Shown here one piece after another: positions 36,604 to 44,503 of a stretch of 64,000 bases of DNA. Positions within the stretch are counted from its first letter, which is position 1, and each line of letters begins with the position of its first letter. The DNA comes from Bacteroidota bacterium (lineage in GTDB: Bacteria > Bacteroidota > Bacteroidia > Flavobacteriales > Flavobacteriaceae), in assembly GCA_021793375.1 (NCBI GenBank), contig JAJYSY010000001.1:1-64000 (forward strand), in the 5' to 3' direction. The notes under the pieces were generated by a model that saw nothing but the letters and a program-made list of their open reading frames with translations, was not told where the DNA came from and made no database searches. A program made the translations under genes and the position numbers.

Positions 36604-37218
36604 ATGAAGTTTTTTTGTGTAGGAAGAAATTACCGCAAACATATTGAGGAGTTAGAAAATGAGCTCCCGCAAGAGCCGATTATTTTCAGTAAACCTGAAA
36701 CAGCAAAACTTCCTAAAGACCGAGATTTTTATATTCCTGAGTTTTCTGACAATATACACTATGAAGTAGAAGTATTGGTGAAAATCAAAAAAGTAGGAAA
36801 ATATATTCAACCTGAATTTGCACATAAATATTATGACCAAATCGGCTTGGGGATTGATTTTACCGCCAGAGATCTTCAGCAAAAATTAAAGAAAAAAGGT
36901 TTGCCTTGGGAAAAAGCAAAAGCTTTTGATGGTTCTGCTGTGGTAGGAGAAAAATGGTTTGATAAAAAAAACTTTGAAAACATTCAAAAAATTAATTTCT
37001 CTTTATTAAAAAATCAAGAAAAAGTACAAAAAGGAAATACTTCTGCTATGATTTGGAAAATAGACGAATTGATAGCAAATATTTCAAAATATTTCACCTT
37101 AAAAATGGGAGATATAATTTTTACAGGAACTCCGGCAGGAGTGGGAAAAGTAAAAGAAGAAGATGTTTTAGAAGGATTTATAGAAGAGCAATCAGTTTTT
37201 AAAGTAAATATAAAATAA
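36604..37218 (+). CDS. Fumarylacetoacetate hydrolase (FAH) family protein
   Basis: 204 aa, a short FAH-fold protein like FAHD1/YcgM, which act as acylpyruvate hydrolases or oxaloacetate decarboxylases. Visible motifs are CVGRNYRKHIEE at the start, the metal-binding Glu pair in HYEVEVLV, GLGIDFTARDLQ with an Asp ligand, and GDIIFTGTPAGVG near the end. The exact substrate is not deducible. It lies in a tight run exonuclease-FAH-cinA with gaps of 1 and 10 nt. Confidence 0.9.
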   Translation: MKFFCVGRNYRKHIEELENELPQEPIIFSKPETAKLPKDRDFYIPEFSDNIHYEVEVLVKIKKVGKYIQPEFAHKYYDQIGLGIDFTARDLQQKLKKKGLPWEKAKAFDGSAVVGEKWFDKKNFENIQKINFSLLKNQEKVQKGNTSAMIWKIDELIANISKYFTLKMGDIIFTGTPAGVGKVKEEDVLEGFIEEQSVFKVNIK

Positions 37219-37228
37219 AATTTAAAAT

Positions 37229-38470
37229 ATGAATGTTGAAATCATCACTATAGGAGATGAAATTTTAATCGGTCAAATCGTAGATTCCAATGCTGCTTTT
37301 ATAGGAAAAGAATTGACTAAAATAGGCATGGAAATTGTAAAAATTCAATCCATAAAAGATGAACAACAACAGATTTTAAAAACACTGCATCAGGTAGAAG
37401 AAGAAACAAAAGTTGTAATTCTCACCGGAGGATTAGGCCCTACAAGAGATGATATCACAAAAAAAACCTTAACAGCTTTTTTTGAAGATGAATTAATTCA
37501 AAACGAAAAAGCTTTAAACCAAGTAAAAGAAATTTTTTCAAGACTCAACAGACCTTTGTTGGTTGAAAATATCAATCAAGCATTATTGCCTTCAAAAGCA
37601 GAAGCTTTATTTAATAAATGGGGAACCGCTCCGGGAATGTGGTTTGAAGAAAATGATAAGATTTATATTTCTATGCCCGGCGTTCCGACGGAGATGAAAA
37701 ACTTGATGCGAGAAGAAGTTTTACCCAGATTAAAAAAGAAATTTAAAAGACCTTTTATTTTACAAAAAACCATTTTGACTTATGGATTGGGCGAAAGTTT
37801 TTTAGCCGATCAAATAAAGGATTTAGAAGATGCTTTGCCACAATATATGAGTTTGGCTTATTTGCCGGGCGTAGCAAGAGTGCGTTTGAGAATAATGGCA
37901 AGAGGAAAAAATGAAGTTGCTTTAGAAAAAGAAATAAACACTTGGATTAATCAGCTAAAAGAAAGAATAAAAAAACATTTTGGCGGAATAGAAGGAGAGT
38001 TTTCTTTAGAAGCTGAAATAGCGAATTTATTGACTTCACAAAAGAAAAGCATTGCGGTAGCAGAAAGTTGTACCGGAGGGAGAATAGCTAACTTATTTAC
38101 CAAAACTCCGGGAGCTTCAGCTTTTTTTAAAGGAGGAGTAATTCCTTATGAAACTAAAATGAAAGTTGAGGTTTTAGGAGTAGATCAAGAAATTATAGAT
38201 AAACATTCAGTGGTAAGTGCACAAACAGCTAAAGCTATGGCAATTCAAACCAGAAAGCTTTTTCAATCGGATATTGCATTATCTACCACAGGAAATGCCG
38301 GTCCTACCAAAGGCGATAGTAATGCAGAAATAGGAACTGTATATATAGGTATAGCAGATGCAGAAAAAGTAGAATCATTTAAATTTAATTTTGGAAAAAA
38401 CAGAGAAAAAGTAGTAGAACGCGCAGTGATAAAATCTTTTGAAATTTTAAAACAGAAAATTTCGGGATAA
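37229..38470 (+). CDS. cinA: CinA family protein (ADP-ribose pyrophosphatase / NMN deamidase type)
   Basis: 413 aa with the full two-domain architecture. The N-terminal MoCF/COG1058 domain (about 1-170) has GDEILIGQIVDSN and TGGLGPTRDD. The C-terminal PncC domain (about 250-410) has AVAESCTGGRIANLFT, GASAFFKGGVIPY and STTGNAGPTKGD. Known members work in pyridine nucleotide salvage; the competence name is historical. It is the last gene of a three-gene run, and 148 nt separate it from rpmB. Confidence 0.94.
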   Translation: MNVEIITIGDEILIGQIVDSNAAFIGKELTKIGMEIVKIQSIKDEQQQILKTLHQVEEETKVVILTGGLGPTRDDITKKTLTAFFEDELIQNEKALNQVKEIFSRLNRPLLVENINQALLPSKAEALFNKWGTAPGMWFEENDKIYISMPGVPTEMKNLMREEVLPRLKKKFKRPFILQKTILTYGLGESFLADQIKDLEDALPQYMSLAYLPGVARVRLRIMARGKNEVALEKEINTWINQLKERIKKHFGGIEGEFSLEAEIANLLTSQKKSIAVAESCTGGRIANLFTKTPGASAFFKGGVIPYETKMKVEVLGVDQEIIDKHSVVSAQTAKAMAIQTRKLFQSDIALSTTGNAGPTKGDSNAEIGTVYIGIADAEKVESFKFNFGKNREKVVERAVIKSFEILKQKISG

Positions 38471-38577
38471 TGCTGAAAAAACCTTAGTATTGCAAAATAT
38501 TTTTAAGCTAAAAGAAATAGAAACAGATAAAATAAATATTTTTCTCAAAAAAATTGTTTCTCTTTCAAAAAATTACT

Positions 38578-38585
38578 TAGCTTTG
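38578..38585 (+). promoter_or_regulatory. Candidate rpmB-rpmG promoter
   Basis: TAGCTTTG as -7 and TTG at 38554-38556 as -33, 21 nt apart. The rpmB ATG is 33 nt downstream. Confidence 0.6.
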
Positions 38586-38618
38586 CAACCCGATTTAATT
38601 TAAAAGAAGACTTGAATC

Positions 38619-38858
38619 ATGGCGAGAGTATGTGAACTTACCGGAAAAAAGGCGATGGTTGGAAACAACGTGTCGCACGCAATGAATAAAACCAGACGCA
38701 AATTCAATGTGAATTTGGTGAAAAAACGTTTTTACCTCCCAGAGGAAGATCGTTGGATAGCGCTTAAAGTTTCAACAAAAGCGTTAAAAAATATCAATAA
38801 AAAAGGAATCACAGCAGTAGTGAAAGAAGCTCGTTTAAAAGGCTACTTGAAAAAATAA
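38619..38858 (+). CDS. rpmB: 50S ribosomal protein L28
   Basis: 79 aa, basic. It begins ARVCELTGKKAMVGNNVSHA, the standard L28 N-terminus. Only one cysteine is present, so this is the zinc-independent form. It is first in the cluster rpmB-rpmG-DUF4295, which has its own promoter and terminator. Confidence 0.96.
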   Translation: MARVCELTGKKAMVGNNVSHAMNKTRRKFNVNLVKKRFYLPEEDRWIALKVSTKALKNINKKGITAVVKEARLKGYLKK

Positions 38859-38880
38859 GCTGATAAAAATATAGATTGAT

Positions 38881-39063
38881 ATGGCAACTAAAGGAAATAG
38901 AAGACAAGTAATTTTGGAGTGCACCGAGCAAAAAGCATCAGGTGTTAGCGGAATGTCACGTTACATCACTACCAAAAACAAAAGAAATACTCCGGATAGA
39001 TTGGAATTAAAAAAATACAATCCTTATCTGAGAAAAATGACAATTCATAAAGAAATAAAATAA
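38881..39063 (+). CDS. rpmG: 50S ribosomal protein L33
   Basis: 60 aa. It contains the L33 core [31 protein letters not shown]. The CxxC pairs of the zinc-binding form are missing and a single Cys remains, so this is the zinc-independent type. It lies 22 nt after rpmB and 6 nt before the DUF4295 gene. Confidence 0.95.
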   Translation: MATKGNRRQVILECTEQKASGVSGMSRYITTKNKRNTPDRLELKKYNPYLRKMTIHKEIK

Positions 39064-39069
39064 AAAGCT

Positions 39070-39222
39070 ATGGCAAAGAAACCAATGTCCCGTGTTCAAA
39101 GGGGTTCAAAACGTTTGACAAAAGCCGTTAAAATGGTGAGATCTTCTAAAACAGGAGCTTATGTTTTTCAAGAAAAAATATTAGATCCTTCAGAAGTAGA
39201 TGCATATTTTAAGGAGAAATAA
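39070..39222 (+). CDS. DUF4295 small basic protein
   Basis: 50 aa, very basic at the N-terminus (MAKKPMSRVQRGSKRLTKAV), ending DPSEVDAYFKEK. It matches the DUF4295 family, found in Bacteroidota immediately after rpmB-rpmG. The context and composition suggest a ribosome-associated role, but no function is established. The gene is short but has a clear ATG 6 nt after rpmG, and the terminator follows 27 nt after its stop. Confidence 0.88.
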   Translation: MAKKPMSRVQRGSKRLTKAVKMVRSSKTGAYVFQEKILDPSEVDAYFKEK

Positions 39223-39249
39223 TAAGTTCACTTAAGTAAAAATTTTAAG

Positions 39250-39294
39250 AAGCCGTTTCGTTCTTTATTAAAAAAGACTACGAACGGCTTTTTT
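39250..39294 (+). terminator. Terminator of the rpmB-rpmG-DUF4295 operon
   Basis: Stem AAGCCGTTTCGT (39250-39261) / ACGAACGGCTT (39280-39290) with one bulged T, an 18-nt loop and six T. Confidence 0.8.
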
Positions 39295-39299
39295 GTTTG

Positions 39300-39307
39300 T
39301 ATATTTG
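39300..39307 (+). promoter_or_regulatory. Candidate -7 element of the ftsY promoter
   Basis: TATATTTG lies just past the preceding terminator and predicts an ftsY leader of about 70 nt. Confidence 0.5.
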
Positions 39308-39383
39308 TAGCTTTATTAATAAATTTTCTGAATATTTTTAGAGAAAAATAAATTTTAAAATTAATAACTTAAGTCGCGGGTCT

Positions 39384-40340
39384 ATGAGCTTGTTTAAAAG
39401 AATATTTTCAAAAGAAAAAAAAGAAACCCTTGATAAAGGTTTAGAGAAATCTAATAAAAGCTTTTTTGGAAAACTAAGTAAGGCTGTTGCCGGAAAATCT
39501 AAAGTAGATGAAGAAGTTTTAGATGATTTGGAAGAAGTCTTAATTTCCAGTGATGTTGGAGTAGCAACTACAATCAAAATAATAGAGCGTATTGAAGAAC
39601 GCGTTGCACGTGATAAATATTTAGGTACAGCAGAACTCAATAAAATATTAAGAGAAGAAATCGCCGGACTTTTAAGTGAAACAGGCTCAGGAGAATCTGC
39701 GGGATTTGTTTTTCCGGAAAGCAAAAAACCACACGTTATTATGGTAGTGGGAGTAAACGGAGTAGGAAAAACAACTACCATAGGAAAGTTGGCTAATCAA
39801 TTTAAAAAACAAGGCAAAAAAGTGGTTTTGGGAGCAGCCGATACTTTTAGAGCTGCAGCAATAGAGCAATTGGAAATTTGGTCAGACAGAGTGCAAGTAC
39901 CCATTGTAAAACAAAAAATGGGAAGTGATCCTGCTTCTGTGGCTTTTGATACACTTCAAAGTGCAGTTAAACAAGATGCAGATGTGGTGTTAATAGATAC
40001 TGCAGGACGTTTACATAATAAGGTAAACCTGATGAATGAGTTATCAAAAGTAAAGAGGGTGATGCAAAAAGTTGTAGAAGATGCTCCTCATGAAGTGTTG
40101 TTGGTATTAGATGGATCTACAGGACAAAACGCTTTTGAGCAAGCCAAACAATTTACAGCAGCCACACAAATTACTTCCTTGGCTGTTACAAAACTGGACG
40201 GAACTGCAAAAGGAGGAGTGGTGATAGGAATTAGCGATCAATTTAAAATTCCGGTGAAATATATCGGGGTAGGAGAAGGAATTGAAGATTTGCAAATTTT
40301 CAATAAAATGGAATTTGTAGATTCTTTTTTTAAACAATAA
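39384..40340 (+). CDS. ftsY: Signal recognition particle receptor FtsY
   Basis: SRP-receptor GTPase that docks ribosome-nascent chains at the inner membrane. At 318 aa it has only a short Lys-rich N-terminal extension and no long acidic A domain. The N domain is followed by the G domain with G1 GVNGVGKTTTIGKLA, G3 DTAGRLHNK and G4 TKLDGTAKGG, and the C-terminal GVGEGIEDLQIF is typical. It is followed within 2 nt by a small membrane-protein gene. Confidence 0.96.
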   Translation: MSLFKRIFSKEKKETLDKGLEKSNKSFFGKLSKAVAGKSKVDEEVLDDLEEVLISSDVGVATTIKIIERIEERVARDKYLGTAELNKILREEIAGLLSETGSGESAGFVFPESKKPHVIMVVGVNGVGKTTTIGKLANQFKKQGKKVVLGAADTFRAAAIEQLEIWSDRVQVPIVKQKMGSDPASVAFDTLQSAVKQDADVVLIDTAGRLHNKVNLMNELSKVKRVMQKVVEDAPHEVLLVLDGSTGQNAFEQAKQFTAATQITSLAVTKLDGTAKGGVVIGISDQFKIPVKYIGVGEGIEDLQIFNKMEFVDSFFKQ

Positions 40341-40342
40341 TT

Positions 40343-40642
40343 GTGAGTAATAATCAGCCTAAACCTTTTTCAAAAGAAAGAACAAAAATTATTGTTGGAC
40401 GGATAATATATTTTTACAGTATATTTTATGTCTTGATAAGAATATTTTCCGGTTTTCAAAACGATGCTTTTCTACCACATTTCTTAATAGCTATTCCTTT
40501 CATAGCTTTAGCAAGCATAGGCTTTACATTCGAAAAAAATAAAAATTATTCTTGGATTTATGTAATTATAGGAGTGGTGTTAATTTCTGTAATACGTTTT
40601 TATGAGCAAGAACTCTTTACCTATTTTTTGAAGTTATTTTAA
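40343..40642 (+). CDS. Small three-helix membrane protein of unknown function
   Basis: 99 aa starting at GTG 2 nt after ftsY, so probably cotranscribed. Hydropathy suggests three transmembrane helices (about residues 18-36, 42-62, 70-92) with a basic N-terminal cytoplasmic tail (KPFSKERTK). No family was recognised. Its position after ftsY hints at, but does not show, a membrane-biogenesis role. Confidence 0.65.
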   Translation: MSNNQPKPFSKERTKIIVGRIIYFYSIFYVLIRIFSGFQNDAFLPHFLIAIPFIALASIGFTFEKNKNYSWIYVIIGVVLISVIRFYEQELFTYFLKLF

Positions 40643-40716
40643 AATAATTAAGGAGGTTTTTTATTCTTAAGCAAAATTTAACTTAATAGAATTTGGAGTT
40701 ATAGAATTGTTTTTGT

Positions 40717-40724
40717 TATATTTG
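40717..40724 (+). promoter_or_regulatory. Candidate promoter of the T9SS cargo gene
   Basis: TATATTTG as -7 and TTTG at 40692-40695 as -33, 21 nt apart. The ATG is 31 nt downstream. This is one of the better matches in the window. Confidence 0.65.
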
Positions 40725-40755
40725 ACGACACAATTAAAAAATTAAATATTTTATT

Positions 40756-41688
40756 ATGAAAAAAATTACATTATTAATTGCCGCGTTTATAATGTCTATC
40801 GGACTTTACGCTCAAGAAGTGATTGTTGATCAAGGGCCTGCTGGGAAAGGAATTGCTGCAGGAATGTATGAAGAAGGAGGTGCTCAGGTTTTAGCTGAGG
40901 ATATAAACCTTGATTCTGATATGAGAATATTAGATGCTACGTTTTATGGGTTTTCAGTATTACCTAATACCTTGTCAGATGGGTTAGAAACTGACGGAGT
41001 TTTAACGCATTTCAACTTGTTTATTGTTCCGGCAGATGCTTCTGGATTGCCGGTTGATCTTTTAGATGAGTCAGTAATTGAATTGGAGATTCCTCTTGAC
41101 CATGAAGCTTTAGATGTTTTAACAGACATGGAGCCTCGTCAAGATGATCCAAATATGAATGAATGGCTGTATGTTTTTACTGTTGATGTAGCAGAGTTCT
41201 TAGGAGAAGATGATGCTGTATTGGCAGAAGGAGATTATTGGTTAGCTCCAGTTCCTTATTTTGAAGATGATTTTGAAGACACCGATTATATGTGGTATTG
41301 GATGAACTCTCAAACTTTTGGTAATGGAGAGCAACCTACTTATTACACTGGATCAGATGGATGGGTAAACCTAAACGAAGCAGCTGGATCTTTTGACTAC
41401 ATGGCTATGGCTATGACTGTAACTGGAGAAGAAGCTACTATGAGTGTTGATGATCATAACTTTGATTCTTTCACTCACTACATCAACAATAATGAATTGG
41501 TATTAGATGCTGTTTCTAACCAAATTGATGGTGTTGCTATCTATAACCTATTAGGTCAAGAAGTAGTAAACGAAAATATCAATGCTACTTCAGGAAGCAT
41601 CGATCTTAACGCATTAAGCGCTGGAGTTTATGTTACTAAAGTAACTATCGACGGACAAACAAAAACTTTCAAGTTTTCTAAAAACTAA
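40756..41688 (+). CDS. Secreted protein with T9SS type A sorting domain
   Basis: 310 aa. A signal peptide (1-19, ending GLYAQ) is followed by about 205 aa of acidic, beta-rich sequence without a recognised domain, although its spacing resembles a cell-surface jelly-roll. The C-terminal T9SS type A domain (about 235-310: VAIYNLLGQEVVN, LNALSAGVYVTKVTIDGQTKTFKF) predicts export through the type IX system. There are no catalytic motifs or cysteines. The gene is monocistronic, between a strong promoter match and a strong terminator, and AAC/ATC/GCT codons are frequent towards the 3' end, as in highly expressed genes. Confidence 0.85.
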   Translation: MKKITLLIAAFIMSIGLYAQEVIVDQGPAGKGIAAGMYEEGGAQVLAEDINLDSDMRILDATFYGFSVLPNTLSDGLETDGVLTHFNLFIVPADASGLPVDLLDESVIELEIPLDHEALDVLTDMEPRQDDPNMNEWLYVFTVDVAEFLGEDDAVLAEGDYWLAPVPYFEDDFEDTDYMWYWMNSQTFGNGEQPTYYTGSDGWVNLNEAAGSFDYMAMAMTVTGEEATMSVDDHNFDSFTHYINNNELVLDAVSNQIDGVAIYNLLGQEVVNENINATSGSIDLNALSAGVYVTKVTIDGQTKTFKFSKN

Positions 41689-41711
41689 TTAAAAGTTTTT
41701 AAATAATATTT

Positions 41712-41738
41712 AAAGCCCCTCTTTGTAGGGGCTTTTTT
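41712..41738 (+). terminator. Terminator after the T9SS cargo gene
   Basis: GC-rich stem AAAGCCCCT (41712-41720) / AGGGGCTTT (41727-41735), 6-nt loop, six T. Confidence 0.88.
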
Positions 41739-41840
41739 CATGGATAAAAGTCTTTAAAAAAAACTTCTAATTAAAATTATTGAAATTTTTAAGCAGTCTA
41801 TATCAGCGAAGATAAAATATGATTGGTAATATATAGATAT

Positions 41841-41871
41841 AAAAAAAGCTACACCTAAAAGATGTAGCTTT
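41841..41871 (-). terminator. Terminator of tRNA-Arg
   Basis: Stem AAAGCTACA (41845-41853) / TGTAGCTTT (41863-41871). The A7 run at 41841-41847 becomes a T tract on the minus strand, 12 nt past the tRNA 3' end. Confidence 0.75.
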
Positions 41872-41882
41872 CTGTTGTAGTG

Positions 41883-41956
41883 TGACCTCGGCAGGATTCA
41901 AACCTGCAACCTTCTGAGCCGTAATCAGATGCTCTATTCAGTTGAGCCACGAGGCC
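41883..41956 (-). tRNA. tRNA-Arg (ACG)
   Basis: The 74-nt minus-strand sequence folds as a cloverleaf: acceptor GGCCTCG / CGAGGTC with one G-U pair, D stem GCTC/GAGC, anticodon stem TCTGA/TCAGA enclosing TTACGGC (anticodon ACG), T stem GCAGG/CCTGC with TTTGAAT. The discriminator is A and CCA is not encoded. ACG, read as inosine-CG after deamination, decodes CGT, CGC and CGA. The 140 nt between it and the next gene upstream of 42100 hold nothing I recognise. Confidence 0.93.
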
Positions 41957-42099
41957 TTTTATCGTTCTTTTGAGAACGGTTGCAAATATAAGTATATTTC
42001 TGTAAATAAAACAAATCTTAAACAAAATATTTTAATTAAAAATAAATAGTGTTCTTTCTGAAGATTGTGTAATTAAAAAAAGAAGAAGTTTTAATTAGT

Positions 42100-42633
42100 T
42101 TATTGCTTTGGAGGAAAATCTTTAAAAAGTTTTTTAAGCATCTTGTCTAACTGTTTTCTTTTCTCTTCAGGAGTGGAATTTAAATTTATTTTAGCTTCAG
42201 AAATCCCTTGCCAAAACAATTCATTGTTATCCGGATGAGCAAATTCCACAGTGATGCTTAAAATGTTTTCAGTAGAATTGATAGGAATTCCACTGCCTAT
42301 ATTTCCGCTGACGCTGCTTCCATAAGTTCCAATGCTTATTCCTAAATTATGACGATGATTTTGTTGAAAAATTTCTGCATAGAAATTAATCATAAAATCC
42401 GGACTTTTGTCATTTAGAAATATACTGTCAGTTGCTAAGTTTTCTTTTATGGTAGATTTTATTCTTTTCTCCTCTAAATCATCTAAACCGGTTTCCATAT
42501 CATTATAGAAACTATAAGAAGAAAAAAGAGCATAGTTTAATTGATCGTCATAATCTGTATAGGATTGAATTCCTTTACAAGAAATGAGTAAAAAGAGAAA
42601 AATAACAATACAAGATTTCCAAACATACTTCAT
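42100..42633 (-). CDS. DUF4136 lipoprotein
   Basis: 177 aa. The N-terminal hydrophobic segment ends in the lipobox LLISC (Cys at about residue 19). The body fits DUF4136: SYTDYDDQLNYALFSSYSFY at the start, then a Gly/Ser-rich loop GTYGSSVSGNIGSG and LSITVEFAHPDNNELFWQGISEA near the end. It is an envelope protein of unknown function, common in Bacteroidota. It lies 41 nt after obg in the same direction. Confidence 0.85.
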   Translation of the reverse strand: MKYVWKSCIVIFLFLLISCKGIQSYTDYDDQLNYALFSSYSFYNDMETGLDDLEEKRIKSTIKENLATDSIFLNDKSPDFMINFYAEIFQQNHRHNLGISIGTYGSSVSGNIGSGIPINSTENILSITVEFAHPDNNELFWQGISEAKINLNSTPEEKRKQLDKMLKKLFKDFPPKQ

Positions 42634-42674
42634 GGAAGATGTGATTTATAAATGTAATAAAAAATAAAGAATTT

Positions 42675-43700
42675 TTACTTGTTAGAAGATTCAGAAGGCG
42701 AAAGATGTAAAATTTCCCAAAGTTTATCTTTCAATTCTTGAATTCCTTTTTGTCCTACAGAAGAAATAAAAACATATTCTATATCGGTAAAATCTTTTTG
42801 TAGTTCTTCGTCGATTTCTTGCTGTAATTCTTCATCGAGTAAATCGCTTTTAGAAATAGCAATTAATCTTTCTTTATCTAAAAGTTCAGGATTATATCTT
42901 CCTAATTCTTTGAGCAAGATGTCGTATTCTTTTTTGATATCATCTGTATCACAAGGAATGAGAAACAACAAAGTAGAGTTTCTCTCTATATGTCTTAAAA
43001 ATCTGTGTCCAAGCCCTTTTCCTTCTGCTGCTCCTTCGATTATTCCCGGGATGTCAGCCATTACAAAAGTTTGGTGATCACGATGAGATACAATTCCTAA
43101 GTTGGGCTTTAGAGTAGTAAATTCGTAATCTGCTATTTTTGGTTTTGCAGCACTAACCACAGAGAGTAAAGTTGATTTTCCGGCATTGGGAAAACCAACT
43201 AAACCAACATCTGCTAAAACTTTAAGTTCTAAAGTGATATCTCGTTCTATACCGGGCAAACCGGGTTGTGCATATCTTGGAGTTTGGCGTGTAGAAGATC
43301 GAAAATGCCAATTTCCTAATCCGCCTTTTCCTCCTTTGGCAACAATTAATTCTTCTCCGTGCTCTGTAAGTTCACCGATGATATTATTGGAATCTGTGTC
43401 TTTAATGACAGTTCCTAAAGGTACATTGATGATGATGTTTTCTCCATCAGCACCTCTTCGGCGTTGTTTGCTACCTTTTCCGCCATGTTCGGCTCTGATA
43501 TGTCTTTTGAAATTAAATTCATATAAAGTCCATAAATTCTTATTTCCGCGTAAAATAATATCTCCACCTTTTCCGCCATCACCGCCATCAGGTCCACCTT
43601 TATCTACAAATTTTTCTCTTCGTAAATGAGAGGAGCCTTCTCCGCCATTTCCAGACCTTACGTGAAGTTTTACATAATCGATAAAATTTCCGGTTTTCAT
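42675..43700 (-). CDS. obg: Obg family GTPase (CgtA)
   Basis: Essential GTPase in 50S ribosome assembly and stress control. The 341 aa consist of the glycine-rich Obg fold (about 1-158; [20 protein letters not shown]) and the G domain with G1 [11 protein letters not shown], switch [10 protein letters not shown]3 DIPGIIEGA and G4 SKSDLLD. It ends soon after the G domain, without a long C-terminal OCT extension. It follows adk by 69 nt on the same strand. Confidence 0.96.
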   Translation of the reverse strand: MKTGNFIDYVKLHVRSGNGGEGSSHLRREKFVDKGGPDGGDGGKGGDIILRGNKNLWTLYEFNFKRHIRAEHGGKGSKQRRRGADGENIIINVPLGTVIKDTDSNNIIGELTEHGEELIVAKGGKGGLGNWHFRSSTRQTPRYAQPGLPGIERDITLELKVLADVGLVGFPNAGKSTLLSVVSAAKPKIADYEFTTLKPNLGIVSHRDHQTFVMADIPGIIEGAAEGKGLGHRFLRHIERNSTLLFLIPCDTDDIKKEYDILLKELGRYNPELLDKERLIAISKSDLLDEELQQEIDEELQKDFTDIEYVFISSVGQKGIQELKDKLWEILHLSPSESSNK

Positions 43701-43769
43701 GAGTAAAATCTTTTTTGGAGATTAAAAAATAAGGAATTTATGAAAGTAAACAAAAGACAAAATCAGCTT

Positions 43770-44345
43770 TTATTTGAGCTGATCAATAACTTTGCTTAAT
43801 CTTTCTGTGATTTCTTCTATGCTGCCCACCCCATCAATACTGTGAAATTTATTTTCTTTTTGATAATAAGATTTTACAATATCTGTTTGGTCGTAATAAA
43901 CTTCAAGACGTTTACGGATGATTTCTTCATTGGCATCATCTTTTCTGCCGGAGCTTTTTCCACGATCCAATAATCTTTTTACTAAAATTTCATCATCAGC
44001 TTCTAAGGCAAGCATGGCATCAACTTTTGCATTTTTACTGGTTAAAAGTTCATCTAAACTTTCTGCTTGGGCTGTAGTTCTTGGAAAACCATCAAAAATA
44101 AAACCTTTTGCATCTTTGTTTTTTTCTACTTCAGAACGCAACATATTGATGGTAACTTGATCAGGAACTAATTTTCCTTCATCAATATAGGTTTTTGCTT
44201 CTTTTCCTAATGCTGTTTTGTTTTTTATATTGTAGCGAAATACATCTCCTGTAGATATATGAACTAAATTGTATTTCTCTTGCAAGCGCTCAGCTTGTGT
44301 TCCTTTGCCGGCACCAGGTGCGCCGAACAGTACTAAATTTACCAT
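43770..44345 (-). CDS. adk: Adenylate kinase
   Basis: Interconverts ATP + AMP and 2 ADP. P-loop GAPGAGKGTQ at residues 8-17, AMP-binding HISTGDVFR and GFPRTTAQAE, and the LID Arg in LLDRGKSSGRKDD. At 191 aa it is the short-LID form without the zinc-type insertion. It leads the adk-obg-DUF4136 minus-strand set, with a candidate promoter about 68 nt upstream of the ATG. Confidence 0.96.
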   Translation of the reverse strand: MVNLVLFGAPGAGKGTQAERLQEKYNLVHISTGDVFRYNIKNKTALGKEAKTYIDEGKLVPDQVTINMLRSEVEKNKDAKGFIFDGFPRTTAQAESLDELLTSKNAKVDAMLALEADDEILVKRLLDRGKSSGRKDDANEEIIRKRLEVYYDQTDIVKSYYQKENKFHSIDGVGSIEEITERLSKVIDQLK

Positions 44346-44412
44346 TAAATTTATATTTGTTATTTTCTCTTTACTGATGAGTTTTGGAAAGCTTTAAAAA
44401 AAGCTCAAACCA

Positions 44413-44420
44413 CAAATATA
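44413..44420 (-). promoter_or_regulatory. Candidate -7 element of the adk promoter
   Basis: The minus strand reads TATATTTG. It lies back to back with the purK promoter, whose elements start 20 nt further right. Confidence 0.5.
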
Positions 44421-44464
44421 ATGGATTTCAACCATATTGTTTGGTATAATGTAAAGGAAAGATT

Positions 44465-44472
44465 TACTTTTG
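44465..44472 (+). promoter_or_regulatory. Candidate purK promoter
   Basis: TACTTTTG as -7 and TTTG at 44440-44443 as -33, 21 nt apart. The purK ATG lies 31 nt downstream. Confidence 0.6.
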
Positions 44473-44503
44473 TGAATGAAATAATAATAAAGCTAAAATA
44501 TAG

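Noticed and set aside
41757-41882. Small RNA gene between the T9SS cargo gene and tRNA-Arg
   Set aside because: The only structure is the hairpin assigned as the tRNA terminator; nothing else is supported.
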